Below are positions 1-11,600 of a stretch of DNA of 64,000 nt, in pieces. Each line of letters starts with the position of its first letter. The first letter of the stretch is position 1. The notes beneath the pieces are model-generated. The model was not told the DNA's origin. It was given only the letters and a program-made list of their open reading frames with translations, and made no database searches. The stretch spans positions 88,058,333 to 88,122,332 of the forward strand of contig CM056376.1 in the NCBI GenBank assembly GCA_029718625.1, given 5' to 3'. The DNA is from Synaphobranchus kaupii (taxonomy: Eukaryota > Chordata > Actinopteri > Anguilliformes > Synaphobranchidae). Position numbers and translations under genes: made by a program.

Positions 1-3000
1 ACATAAACAAAATGATTAATCTTTTGTTCTCACACACGCCAGCCATGAAACAAGTCAATATGAAACAGTCGGCTCTGTGGACTTATAAACTGCGATGGTG
101 ACAATAACAAAATTCCCATCATGCTTAGCGCGAAACATTACCCTGTGAGCTCTGAGATCTTGAGCACATCTGCCCCCGCACCCTCCGTAGTTCCCCATTT
201 CCACCCACGGATTACTTAATATTACAAACATACCCACCCACCCCCCCCATACTAAGCTTAATCCCATCTGAGGTTGGCGTATTAAAGTAGTAATAAACCC
301 CTCGAGGTTGATGTGCTTCAGCGACTTTGATTGAGTTGGGTTGCTGGGGCCAGTAGGGCAGCAGAAGCCATGTCTGAAGATGTGACAGAGACAGACGGCG
401 GGGGTCGCATTGCGGTACGGGTCTTCTTTGGCCAGCTGGACGGCCGACCGGCACAGAGCGAGGCTTCTCCCCCGGAGCGACGTGGGGAAAGATTCACTTT
501 ACAGCTGGGAGCTCCCTTTAATGGAGGGAAAAACATCAACACTGTAAAAGGATCACATAAAGCCTTTTCACACCAGCGCTCACGCGTACACCTCGCTCCT
601 TCCTCTGTCTCCTCTTCAAATGTCACGTCAGTCACGCGCGGGCGGTCGCTGGGGAAACTTTGCCTCCCCTCCGAGGCGAACAGGTCGTGCGCGGGTTTTT
701 ATTTTCGGCGGCGTTAGTCCCCCCCGTTAGCCGCCTCCTCCCTCCCCTGGCCGAAAAGCCCCCCCCCCGACGCCGCGCCGTGTGAAGCGCGTAAACCGCT
801 CATTAAAACCGCACCTGAGCCCGTTCCCCCGCGATCCTGACCCTGGCAGGGACTTTTCTGAACGCGGGCGCTCCAGGAGCTGTGCGTCATCCGGCGGTGC
901 GGTCAAGGTCACGGGCGCGGAGCGAAAGCGCTCTTGAGCGGTCGCGACCGGCGTGGATGAGGTCGCGGCCCCTGCAATAAAAAACACGGCGGATTTCATG
1001 CTGATCTTCACCAAAGGGACCACCGGGGGGAAAGTGGGTTACGCGGCTCTCACAACAGTGCCGAGAAATCAATACCGGATTAACTGCAGAACTCAGCGGC
1101 CTCATTGATGCACCAAACCAACACCCCCCCCCCACCCCCCCCTCCCTCCCTCTCCCCACCCCACCCCAGGGGCTCTGTAATATAGCTGCCCACCGTGTCA
1201 CAGAAAGTGACCCTCTCTCTCTCCCTGTCCGTCGGCCCCCTGTACTGGTCGATGGGAGGCGGTTTGGGCGGCTGGGTCGCATTCGATTTCGCGTTTGACA
1301 TACGCCGTGACCGATTTTTACAGCTGCGCATTTACTGGACCAATCAAGGTAGGGTACATTACTTAAGGCCTGAGAACAATCCTTCCATAAAACGCGCAAA
1401 GCACGGCTCATAATGTTCACTGTAATTCTGCACAGTAAGGGGAGGTGCCAGATGGCCGGTGGCTCTTGACAGCGTTCAAACTGCCAGCGAAAGAAGTGCA
1501 TTCTGGGAAAGGAAGCGTCGTTTCCACACAGTGTAATCAGCCACCGCTCCATTTGGCCATCTCTAACTCTCACTTTATGCCCCTAGAAAACGCCATGTCG
1601 CGTGAAGCACATGGTGCTTCAGACTGCAGTCAGCAGAACCAAGGAGTTGAAGGGCACATTGCTGCTGTTACTCCCCAAACACATTCATTTGTGGACTCAA
1701 AGCCATTTTAAGGGCAGTATTGAAAGACAAGTCGAACGAGCACACCCAGAGCGGACCGGGCCTCACAAGCCTGATTGTTTAATGCGCGGCGCGTCCGACG
1801 AAACACGTTTCCAGTCCGCGTTTGGCCCGTTGCGGAGCCCAGCCCCCGGGTGCACTTCAAAGCGCGAAATCCTCTCGGTGTGCGGGGGGCGCTCCGATCG
1901 AACGGTCGGCGTGACAACACTATGCATCTCCCCCTCCGCCGATGCGGCCGTATTGATCTGTTGCGCTGCGGGTTCCCAGCCCCCTTTAAAAACAACACGC
2001 CAACCGCACGGGAGGAGAATATTGCCGCTGAGTTATGTTTTTAATCCTCTTTTAACCATGTACAGATGGATTACAGGAGACAAACAGGGTGAGGGATGTG
2101 GGGAGCCCGGGACCCCGGAGTTGTGTCGTCGGTGGGGGCCTGCTCCGGTTACCAGGGCTCTATTAAGTATTCAGAGGATTTTGAGTGGGAAAGGTAAACT
2201 CGGGGGCGATCAATTAGGGTAGGGCTGCGTGGGCCAGGTCGGGTTCCCTACCTCCATCAAAGCGGGGTGTTATTCCATGACTCCGGGCACAAGGCCATGG
2301 GAGAGGGAGAATGAGAATGAGAAAGAACAGAGAGACAGAGAGAGAGAGACTGAGAAAGAGAGATAGGGAGGAGAGAGAAAGAGGAGGAGAGAGAACGAGA
2401 GAGAGAGGGGACGACACATGCCGTGACAGATGTGCCCCGAGATGCCTTTCTGACAAACGGCAGGTAAGCGAGCCATTTTTATGCACGGTTTCCCTAGTGC
2501 CCGTAATCCTGCTCTGGCCCTGCAGCGTAAACCCCCCCCCCCCCCCCTCCACGGAACCTTGAGCTGACTGGAAAATTGGTGCTGTTTCGCCGCCCCCCCC
2601 CCCCCACCCCCCGCCAACGCCCCCCCCCCACACACAACCACTCTCCATGCGCACCGCTGACACTAATTCTCCTGCAGGACGAGACAGGACGCTGGCAGTG
2701 AGCTGAGACTGGAGAGGCTGTGATTTTATCTGCTTGACTCTGACAGTATAATCCCTGGCTGCAAATCACCTCTTCCTTTAAGGACGTCTCTGCCATTACG
2801 TTCCTCGGCGGGGCGAATGCGGCGGGGCGAATGCGGCGAAGCCGCGTCCCGGGGTTTTCGGCTCCCAGCCGCCCATTTACATTTTTAGCCAGGCTCCTTT
2901 TGTTCTAAACAAACGGTCACATCTTAACCGAGATGAGCAATCACAAATAAGCCTAAAGAGATGCAGGAGAACATATGGAGCGCAGAATAAATTCATGGGC

Positions 3001-4435
3001 TGAAATTGTCGGATGTTTGAGAGGAAATAGGAAGAAACGGGCACGACGGCACTGGGAAGGTAACCTTCTCAGACGTCAGTTTTGAGAGAAAAAAAAGCGA
3101 AAGCGCCCGCGCGTATGCGCTCGCTAAAACGAAATAGCTTTCAGCTGGGTATGGTGCGCTAGGCCTGTGGGGCGTAGAATCAGTACGGAGACCTGGCCGC
3201 TTTCCTGTTGCCTTCTGATGGACGCAATCAAAGGGCCGCCGTCGCTAATGCAGTCCCCGTCCCGCCGCGCCGGCCCTTGGAGACGGAGTGACAGACGGAC
3301 ACGGATCCTCACTCTCCTGCACTTTTAACGCTCCTGGGCCTGCCAGCTTTTTACCGACTCTTTTGACCTTTCGAACGCTCTCCGGGGGGAAGCCACCGCC
3401 GCGTGTCCTACATGCCAGTGGGTGTGGTGGGGGTGGGGGGGGGGGTGAGGGGGGTGCTGGTCAAAGCGAAAAATGCCCAGTTTCATGGGTAAGAGCCCCC
3501 CCCTCCGCTTCCCTGCAAAGCCCAACAGGAGCACTCCTGAAAAAAAATCCAATTTTCAATTTACAGCCAAGTGAGAAATACTCTAGGTCTCCAGGGGCCA
3601 CAGTCATTACCCTCAGACTCCATGCTTGTGTGGTGTGAGGGGGAGGGGTAGAGAATTGTAACAGCAATCATTATGGGAACAGGAGCGCTGAGCCCCCCCC
3701 CCCCCCCCCCGCATCCATGCCAACAGGGCCGGTCAATGCTCCGTCTATGGCATGGTCAGAGTCGGGTTTCTGGCAGGTAAATTAGGACAGGGATTCATGG
3801 AAATGTATCCGGGGCCCCTGGCAGCACGCCTCGGCCCAGGAACCTAATCTGAGAGCGGGGCCGGCGGATCACAGGGATGGCCGCCGGGAGCCGGCACGGG
3901 ACCTCGCCCGCACGCACAGCTTTCCCAGGAATCAATTACTGCAACGCCCAACATCCCCGTGTGTGGCAGAGACGCTGGCTCGCTGTTCGAGCCGCACAAA
4001 CGCTGCCTTTAATGACTCCATGTTATGCTGAGATCACATTTATTTTGTTGTTTGGCACCAGCATTCACAGCATTTTTTCTGTCTTTGTCATTAAATCTGT
4101 TTTTCATGATCCTGTGATTGTCTCTCTGAACTGAAATTTAAGTGACAATACAAATACATATCTATACATAAAAATGCCATCCATATTCGTAATGCATATC
4201 TATATTTGTATTAGTATATTACATTATTATTCTGCATTATGTTGTGTGTACATAGGATCAGGATTATTGGCAGCCCTTGGTAATGACTGTAGAAAACAAA
4301 CATCATTACTGAGATATATTCTAATTTTCCCACATGTGGAAAATATTGTTAACTTTGTTAATGATGCAGTGAAATCAACCAAATCAAATATTTTTCTAAT
4401 GATAAATTTACTTGCAAAAAAAAACTGGTCTCACA
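1..4435. other. plxna4 intron 4, left part: non-coding
   Basis: No plexin exon or other gene was recognised on either strand. The stretch holds GC- and CpG-rich patches (about 640-1010 and 1780-1990), a GA-rich tract (about 2300-2415), long C runs (2532-2547, 3693-3710, and near 1127 and 2594), and a short tandem GGCGGGGCGAATGC at about 2808-2840. Open frames of 60-230 codons here come from GC-rich or low-complexity DNA and match no family I know. Confidence 0.6.
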
Positions 4436-5500
4436 ATTAGTACTTTGTGTAACTTGAACTGTTCCTCCTTGCAGAGCCTTTCAACATCGGTTGATATCCA
4501 TAGGTTTGCCCTTATGGACCGCCCTCTTCAATTCTGACCACAGGTTTTCCACAGTTTTAGACTGGAGACTGAAATGGCCATTGCGAAACACTGATTTTGT
4601 TTTCACAGAACCATTTCTGTGTTGATTTTGATTTTCAGTTGTTGGTTGTCAGTACGATCAGTAGGTCAGTAAGGGATTTCTTTGTGGAAACCCTTCCAAA
4701 GAGCCTGTTGGTATGGAGGTGGCATTTTATGATTGATTTTGAGATTTGGTGAGTAAATGAGTTATTTGGGTTCTCCTTTGCCTCCCTGACAATCTTCCGC
4801 ACTGGAGGGTTAACATGGGGGGTATAATGGTTAAGGAACTGGTCTTGTAACCTAAAGGTTGCAGGTTCGATTCCCAGGTAGGACACTGCCGTACCCTTGA
4901 GCAAGGTACTTAACCTGAATCGCTTCAGTATATATCCAACTGCATAAATGGATATGTAAAAAATGATTTAAAAAAAGTATCGCTCTGGATAAGAGCATCT
5001 GCTAAATGCCTGTAATGTAATGTGTTGTCTGGCAAGTTTGCAGCTATCCCAGATGTTTGAAACCTTTTTATTATTGCCTTAACAATGCAAGCGTTAAGTG
5101 TTACCATTCATAATTATTTTGTAGACGTTACTTTATTTGCGGTCAAAAACCATCTGTCTCTTTTGATTCGTTTTTGGCTTTCCCCATGGCAACATGCGTG
5201 TTACCTCATGTTTATACGCTGGGGAAACAGGAAATGATGTAAGGCCACAATATAGTTCTTTAAGAAGATTTCATTTTTATGACTTTATTTAATAGAATCT
5301 TTAGGGGTGCCAATCATTTTCACACGTATATCTTTTGAGAAGAAATAGTACTATTCAATAAAACAAGTTATTGAATAAAATTATTTAGTGTTTGAGCATA
5401 AAAAGTATCTCATTATCTGTATTATTTGAAACAACCTTTTCCCTCATTTTCATGAAGGTGCCAATACTTTTGGACCTGACTGTATTATACAGCATTATAT
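4436..5500 (-). mobile_element. Decayed Tc1-like DNA transposon with nested SINE
   Basis: Read on the minus strand, pieces of a Tc1-type transposase are visible. An N-terminal piece contains IIKRFQTSGIAANLPDNT (around 5035-5085). After the SINE the sequence resumes with GRLSGRQRRT-like residues (about 4775-4800). A C-terminal piece reads WPFQSPV and, one frame over, VENLWSELKRAVHKGKPMD (about 4485-4580). The right side carries GGGGTGCCAATCATTTT (from 5305) and GTGCCAATACTTTTGGACC (from 5458), typical of terminal regions of fish Tc1 elements. Frameshifts and stops make it dead. A SINE (4816-5022) interrupts the transposase between its DNA-binding and catalytic parts. The right end lies only about 30 bp from plxna4 exon 4. 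Exact ends are uncertain. Confidence 0.75.
4816..5022 (+). mobile_element. tRNA-derived SINE with L2-type 3' tail
   Basis: The head resembles a tRNA with an internal RNA polymerase III promoter: an A-box-like segment TATAATGGTTAAGGAACTGG and a clear B box GGTTCGATTCCC at 4864-4875. A middle part (ACCCTTGAGCAAGGTACTTA, from 4893) is followed by CGCTCTGGATAAGAGCATCT (from 4981) and a TGTAATGTAATG end. The stem-loop GCTCTGGATAAGAGC and TGTAA-type repeats are typical of SINEs mobilised by fish L2-clade LINEs such as those described in eels. It is inserted in the Tc1-like element at 4436-5500, so it is the younger of the two. Confidence 0.85.
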
Positions 5501-5530
5501 CACTAGTATGTCTATATAAAGAGTACTCAC

Positions 5531-5631
5531 ATGTTGTGAAGCACACACCAGCCGCAGTGTGGATCACCGGAGCCCAGACATTCACTGCAGGTGGAGTACT
5601 GGCCACAGGCCTCCACAGGAACCCGTGTAAG
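5531..5631 (-). CDS. plxna4: plxna4 exon 4: end of sema, start of first PSI domain
   Basis: This 101-bp exon enters in phase 0 and leaves in phase 2. It reads [20 protein letters not shown] followed by [13 protein letters not shown] and the first two bases of the next codon. The cysteine pattern C-x5-C-x2-C and the DPHCGWC core define the first PSI (plexin-semaphorin-integrin) domain, a small disulfide-rich module behind the sema propeller in the extracellular stalk. The acceptor is a TC-rich tract ending TCTCTCCAG; the donor is ACAACAT|GTGAGTAC, close to the U1 consensus. LTRVPVE followed by CGQY agrees best with PLXNA4. Most A plexins that I recall have Ser before the first Cys and Gly before Glu-Cys-Leu; here these are Ala and Ser, which looks like ordinary divergence. 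Exon 5, which should open with G and then TGC, was not recognised in 1-5530. Confidence 0.94.
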
Positions 5632-6357
5632 CTGGAGAGAGAAGAACATTCTGGAATCAGAGACTGACACTGCATTATGAGGCAGAGGAGGCAGTCAGAA
5701 ACCCATTATTACACAATGTCCTGGCAGGATGACCTTACATTCTGGCAAGTGAAAATGTCGCTCATCAGATTTTGCCAGCCAGGGAAGGAGGAAGATACTC
5801 AAGTCTCATCACCACAGCAGACGCTGAATTGTATGCACCGAATGCTTAAGTGAACTCTGTGAGACTAGGTTTTACAAGGGTTACTGTAGAATGTGCACAA
5901 ATAATACATTTATTCATTTCAATCGGACAGCTCTTTTCCTACATAGAACGCCGATAGGCTGAGGAGGATGCGTTGTTGTGGTTCTCTAGGACATTGCTTG
6001 GCCACACTGGCAATTAAGACTGGATACTTCAGGGCCAATCAGAGATAAGGACAGAAGAGGTGCCTGGAAATCTATGTAGAGCAAACTCCGAGAGCTATAC
6101 CTTCAAACACAAGGGAATTCAGACACTGTGGAACTTTGTAGCCATTTGTCACGAGGCAGATTTTCAGGGTTACTGTGTGTTGCAATTCACCGTTACAACC
6201 TAAAAAAAAAAAAAAAGAATTTGGATGGCAGCATAAAAAAGTGTGGATGTTATGGACTATAAAAGACAAACCCAGATAAAACCACACCATAAATCTTCTG
6301 AACGGAGTGAACTTTTAATAAAAATGGAACATAATGCTAAAAATTTATATAAGAATG
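5632..6357. other. plxna4 intron 3, stretch next to exon 4
   Basis: Non-coding. Apart from the exon 4 acceptor tract at the left edge (TC-rich on the minus strand) and an A run at about 6201-6215, no repeat family, RNA gene or coding signal was recognised. Confidence 0.55.
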
Positions 6358-6904
6358 TATACTGCCCGGCCAAAAAAAAAGTCGCACACTCTAATATTTA
6401 GTCGGACCGCCTTTAGCTTTGATTATGGTGTGCTTTCATCGTGACATTGTTTTGACAAACTTATGCAACATCATAACATTTATTTCCTTCCAGAGTTGCA
6501 TTTATTTTTGCCCGAGATCTTGTATTGACGACGGGAGAGTCGAACCACTCCGTAAAGTCTTCTCCAGCACAACCCAAAGACTTTCAATGGGGTTATGGTC
6601 AGGACTCTGGTGGCCAATTCATGTGTGAAAATGATTCCTCATGCTCCCTGAACCACTCTTTCACAATTTGAGCCCAATGAATCTTGGCATTGTCGTCCTG
6701 GAATATGCCCATTGATGGGATAACCTGGTCATTCAGTACATTCAGGTACTCAGCTGACTTCATTTTATTGCTGCATAACATTGCTGAGCCTAGACCTGAC
6801 CAATTGAAGCAACCTCAGATCATAACACTGCCTCCAGAGGCTTGTACAGTGGACACTATGCATGACGGGTGCAACGGCGACTTTTTTTTTGGCCAGGCAG
6901 TGTA
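6358..6904 (-). mobile_element. Internally deleted Tc1-like element with C-terminal transposase
   Basis: The ends form an inverted repeat: TACTGCCCGGCCAAAAAAAA on the left and its near-complement TTTTTTTTGGCCAGGCAGTG on the right, followed by TA. On the minus strand the interior encodes the C-terminal half of a Tc1 transposase: [13 protein letters not shown], then [40 protein letters not shown] and [14 protein letters not shown] is the second catalytic Asp region of the DDE domain; after a stop or frameshift the third acidic region follows as PIESLWVVLEKTL. The DNA-binding half and first catalytic Asp are missing, so this is a non-autonomous deletion derivative of about 547 bp. Confidence 0.88.
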
Positions 6905-7789
6905 TTTTGATAAATGTTTTGAGAGGTAAATTATCTGGTTCTAACAGTGTGGTTAGTGTCAACTGATCACTGGGGCTAAAATACAGACATCATAAACCTC
7001 CAGAGGCAAATATTGTGTGTCTCCACAGAAATGGCATTGCGATCCTGCCAGTTTCTATCAAGGTTTTGATTAATGAGCCGCCATTCACTGACGACCGCTG
7101 TCACTCATTCTGTTATTGACAGTGGAGAGCTTCAAGAGGTACATGCCAATTATGGCAGACTGTCAGGCCTAGGAGACAGACAATGCTGTTGCTGTCCAGC
7201 ACACTATAGAAGTTTGCGCAGAATAAAGGAAATGTTTCCGAATTCCAGCGAAAGTTGAACGTGAAATTTTGAATCTCAGCTCAAGCTCAAGAGTCGAGTC
7301 TCTCGTCACAGGAAAGTAGGTCTGTCTTTAAACACTTCCAGTCCACCGCTATGATGTACGATGTGCTTACTGACATGAAGAGAGGATGTTTGTCACGTAA
7401 ACTTCTCTATTCAATCAGAAACCATTCACATATAAATGTTGTCCTTATAATTCACAGGTTATCATTTGTTTCTCGGTGAATATTGCTGCAAGCCTCCCCT
7501 ATAACCTGGCTGGAAATTAATATTAATGACTGTAAAAAAAAAATCCATAATCAACAAAACAGATACATCGGATCAATTTTAGCTCTGGTTAAGGAAATAA
7601 CAAAGAAAAGGGGTGCCACTGTATGCGCTGACGGCCAAACTTTTTTTTTTCTGATTAAACAGATATTTTAAATAATACTATCATTTGCTATTTAAAGGTG
7701 CAATTGTTTGGGATTTTACACAAGAGAGAAAGAGCAGCACATAATGGCAGTAATAACTTCCCCATGTCTAGCTGAATATGGAGCCATAT
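6905..7789. other. plxna4 intron 3, unassigned non-coding
   Basis: No gene or recognisable repeat was seen apart from short A or T runs near 7536 and 7640. Open frames here are short and AT-rich without family resemblance. Confidence 0.5.
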
Positions 7790-8670
7790 ACCCCAGCATT
7801 TCAGTATCAGAAACAATACCACCTCTCACTCTGTTATATTTACACTATTTATATTAGTATAGGAAATAATACCTTCTCTTCATTCCTAAATATTTATTCG
7901 CTTCTTTCAATATCAGGAGTAATACCTCCTCTACACTCACATACAGTGCCCTCCACAATTATTGGCACCCCTGGTAAAGATGCGTAAAAAGGTTTATTAA
8001 AAAAATCACCGTTTGGTGAATTAGCTTAATCTCACACTGAAAAAAATGAGAAAAATTCAACCTTTAATTGAAGTAAATTTATTCGGAGAAAAAGAAAATC
8101 CCTCATCAAGACATAATTACTTTTAACAAAACCACGTGTTTACCCTGGTTTACCCTGGTGTTTACAGACTGTGGAATTAACACCTTCTCTCCAAACCTAA
8201 TTATGTTCTCTGTTTATATCTGCATGACAGAACACTTCTTCTTTATTCTTCAATACCTTTCCTGTATATATGATTTATATATGAAGAGTAACGTCCTGTA
8301 TTTCATTCTGTAAATGTGGCTAGCCATTATCTGTATTAGTATTAATACTTTTTATTCGCTCATGTATACAATATGTACTTGCTTTATTTCTGTATCATGC
8401 AATACAACCTTCTATCCACTGGTGGTATAAAGTATATATCGTATTTAAATCTGTATCAGGATGCATTCTCTTCTTTCCAGTATACTGTTAAATTTTGGTG
8501 TATGCACCCTAGTACATATCCAGTTTTGTATATACCGTATCAGGAATAATGCCATGTCTACAGCTGTATACACAGTACACAGTATATACCACTTATTTCT
8601 GTATCAGGAATAACATTCCTCCACTCCTGAATATTTACACGTTGCTCCTCTGCCAGGAATAGAACCAGCT
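7790..8670. repeat. Decayed tandem repeat, unit about 80-90 bp
   Basis: A phrase like TATCAGGAATAATACC, followed by a TTC/CTCC-rich part and a TATTTAC or TATATA part, recurs many times. It appears near 7803 (TATCAGAAACAATACC), 7856 (ATAGGAAATAATACC), 7911 (TATCAGGAGTAATACC), 8390, 8453, 8547 (TATCAGGAATAATGCC), 8601 (TATCAGGAATAACATT) and 8650. Copies have diverged strongly and spacing varies. A Tc1-terminal fragment (about 7943-8165) interrupts it. Confidence 0.6.
7943..8165. mobile_element. Terminal fragment of a Tc1-like element
   Basis: It begins with ACAGTGCCCTCCACAATTAT and TGGCACCCCTGGTAAAGATG, a terminal repeat shared by many fish Tc1-like elements and their MITEs. AT-rich sequence follows (CAACCTTTAATTGAAGTAAA). 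No transposase and no opposite end were found, so this is a truncated copy inserted in the tandem array around it. Confidence 0.7.
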
Positions 8671-11600
8671 ATTTACGAACAGAGATTAATCTTGTTTATG
8701 TCTGTTTAAATACGGAGCCCCCTCTCCGTGTCGTAAAGAGAAAGAAGAACTGATCCTGCGTACTTCCGTGCCAGCGGAGTAGAGAGGGAGATTCAGAGGG
8801 AGAAATGAGAGTGGTTACGGTATCGCACTCTTCAGCTCACCTGTTATTTTTAGATAGAAAAGTGGTTTCTCTGAGAGTGCGCTCTGGAAGAGGGCACCGG
8901 CGTGGGGCCTATCTGAAGAAAAGGCCATTTCCCCAAGACGGGGTGTGGGGTGGTGGGGGAGGGAGGGAGGGCTGGCAGGGATTTGAGGCCTGATGGTTAT
9001 CCAGGGTCCCGGCTGATTCACAAAGCTCTGAATTGCACGGCGGATGTGCCGTACTTACCAGAGTCTATTTCACACCGATGAAGTGTAAAATTATAAACCG
9101 TTCCAGGTATTCTTACGGTAACCCGGCGTCTTCCCTTCACTTGTTCCACCAATCAATGGTGAGAAAAAAGAATTTAATGCTCTTGATGCATATTAAACAG
9201 ATAAGAAAGCTGTAAGCTTGTTTCTATGCTGCTGTATATTATGAGGGTTTAGATACGCTCATGAAATTCCATTTTCGACACCAAATCTTTTTGCTATTAA
9301 GAGATGGGGAAGAGATTTACACTGTTACCCTGTTTCTTCAAGCTCTCTCTGTGTAATGTTATCAGAGGAGGAGAACTACAATAAAAATTAAAGGTTATGA
9401 GAGAAAGCAATCATTTCAGAAGCAACAGATGTGGACATACGACCTCCATGACAGATACTGAAAGCGTAGTTATAATAGCAAATGATGATGACAATGAAAA
9501 TATGAAACTATAATCATTATTAAATTCATCATGGTAATAATAACAATCGTAATAATAATAATAACAATAATAATAATAAAGGAATGTCGAATTATCTGCA
9601 ACCGCAGCCGTGTTAATGCACAAACACCGCTATGCATCTGCAGTTCTCCTCCGAAACATGTGGTGTCGCCAGCTGCTTCTTTTTACACCACAGACTATAA
9701 AAAAGCTTGCATAGAGCGCAGACCTTTCATATGCGGCTTTAACATGCAATCCACGGGCGCCAGATCAAATAGCGGGGGTTGCTGAAGAGTGATGAAACAC
9801 GGACCTAACTGACTAGACCCGCCCATAGCCTGGGCAACACCAATCGCCAAATTGCACATCGCCCTATGGAGCTACTGGCTACAGTAGGCACTGGCACAGT
9901 CTGCATTCGATCCAAGACCATCGGGCACATAAGCCACTCAGCAGCCACCAATAAAAATAATAATAATAATAATAATAATCATCCTCAATCAGAGTAATGA
10001 CCTTGATTTATTTATTTAGCTACCACACTCATAGTCACTATCTGCAGAACCTCATCCCTGAGCTGGGTCCCCTGTCGATGTACCATGGGAGGGTGGCTGG
10101 GCGCATCTCGGAAGCTGCGACAGGCTCGTCCCACATTGCGAGTTAAATATAGACGGTCCAGAATGCCCAGCTTCACACGGGGGCCTTGATGAACAGCTCT
10201 CTCAGGAAAGGGGCGTGCGAGAGACAGATTCCATCTCTCTCCTCCATCTCTCTCCACCCTGCCAAACCCGCCGTAGAGCCCGAGGCTTTGATAATAAACA
10301 TGGACGGAGATTTGTGATGAAGCGTAATCCGCAAAGCTCATCTCTATTCTGCCGCTCCTCTGCCGTAATTAAGAACGACCGGGCTGGCAAGTTTTACCTG
10401 CAGCCAAACCCCTCCAATCGGAGAAAAGCAAATTAAAGCGAAGGAGGGAGGAAAGACCGGCGCCCCGCTTTCAAAACCGAGCCCTTCGGCGGAGAGGCTT
10501 CCCTCGTTCCCTTTTTCAATCTTGCCGTTTTCTTTTCGCAGAGTTGTTCATTAGTTTGGTGATAAACACCAATCAGCATCATTGGAGAGCTTCCTACAAA
10601 AAGCTGCAGTGCGGAGCTGGGAAATGGGAGGGGGAGAGCTGAAAGTGTAGAAGCCTCTATGGGGGCCTCTGGTGGAGAGCGTGGGAGTCCTTCACCTCCG
10701 CGCGGGTTTTTCACTTGCTCCCTTGCCCCCCCAGGGGAATTTACATGACGGACCCTCTGACAGCCAACCGGCTGCTCTGCGGGGGCTGGGGACTGGAACT
10801 GGATTCAGACAGACAGGAAGTGATGTCATAGTTCATAACCGTGGCTGCTGTCCAAAAACATGCTACTCTCAGCACTGGCAGCTGTGGTCGAAGGAAAGGG
10901 CTAACCTCAGCTGCCGACCCCCCCCCCACACACACACACACACCAATCACAGCCCTTACCTACATCACCTTTAATCCCACTGGCTGACGAGTCTCCAAAA
11001 GGCTCAGGGCCATGCTGTTGCAAAGCACGGCAGTAAACATGTTCTGACACGCACATACTCACTGCCAATGCTAGGGATTAGTATTTGTAGTCCTGTCGGC
11101 ATTAGAATGATCAATACTATATACAGATAGCAGTGCTGTGGACAGATGAGGATGAGGAGAAGACAGAGGTGCCTGGTCTGTGTATGTATTAGGGGAGTCT
11201 GCTGAACTAAACAATAAAATTCCTTCAACAAAGGTATTACTATAAATATATACAGTACATACTAACCATTATGATATCCATATTATTATGTTAATGAATA
11301 CATGTCTACAACCCCCCCCCCCCACACATACACACACACATACACACAAAAATATGCATAGTTTTTATTTATTATGCAGTTCATAAAAACATATCTTTTG
11401 CCCTGTCTGAAGGCTGTCATATTTGTTAGACAATGACAAATAACCATATAACCAGACCAATATTCTCCTATAATCTCTCTTTTAAAGAAAAAGGCTGAAG
11501 GCAGGGTAATCCTGCGATCTGAACTTTAATAAATCTGCAATCGTATAATCTAATCACTTTCATATCCAGGCAATAAAATGGCAATGCAAGCTCACAGGGG

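Noticed and set aside
887..1573. 228-codon minus-strand frame as a plexin exon or other gene
   Set aside because: No plexin motifs (no PSI or IPT cysteine pattern), Arg/Gly-rich, runs through C-homopolymer and CT tracts.
4855..4880. A true tRNA gene at the GGTTCGATTCCC box
   Set aside because: The B box is followed by a SINE body and L2-type tail instead of an acceptor stem, so it is a tRNA-derived SINE.
1..5530. plxna4 exon 5
   Set aside because: Searched by eye for a minus-strand exon opening with G-TGC and coding a CxRxxxC segment; none was convincing. A translated alignment with fish plxna4 would settle this.
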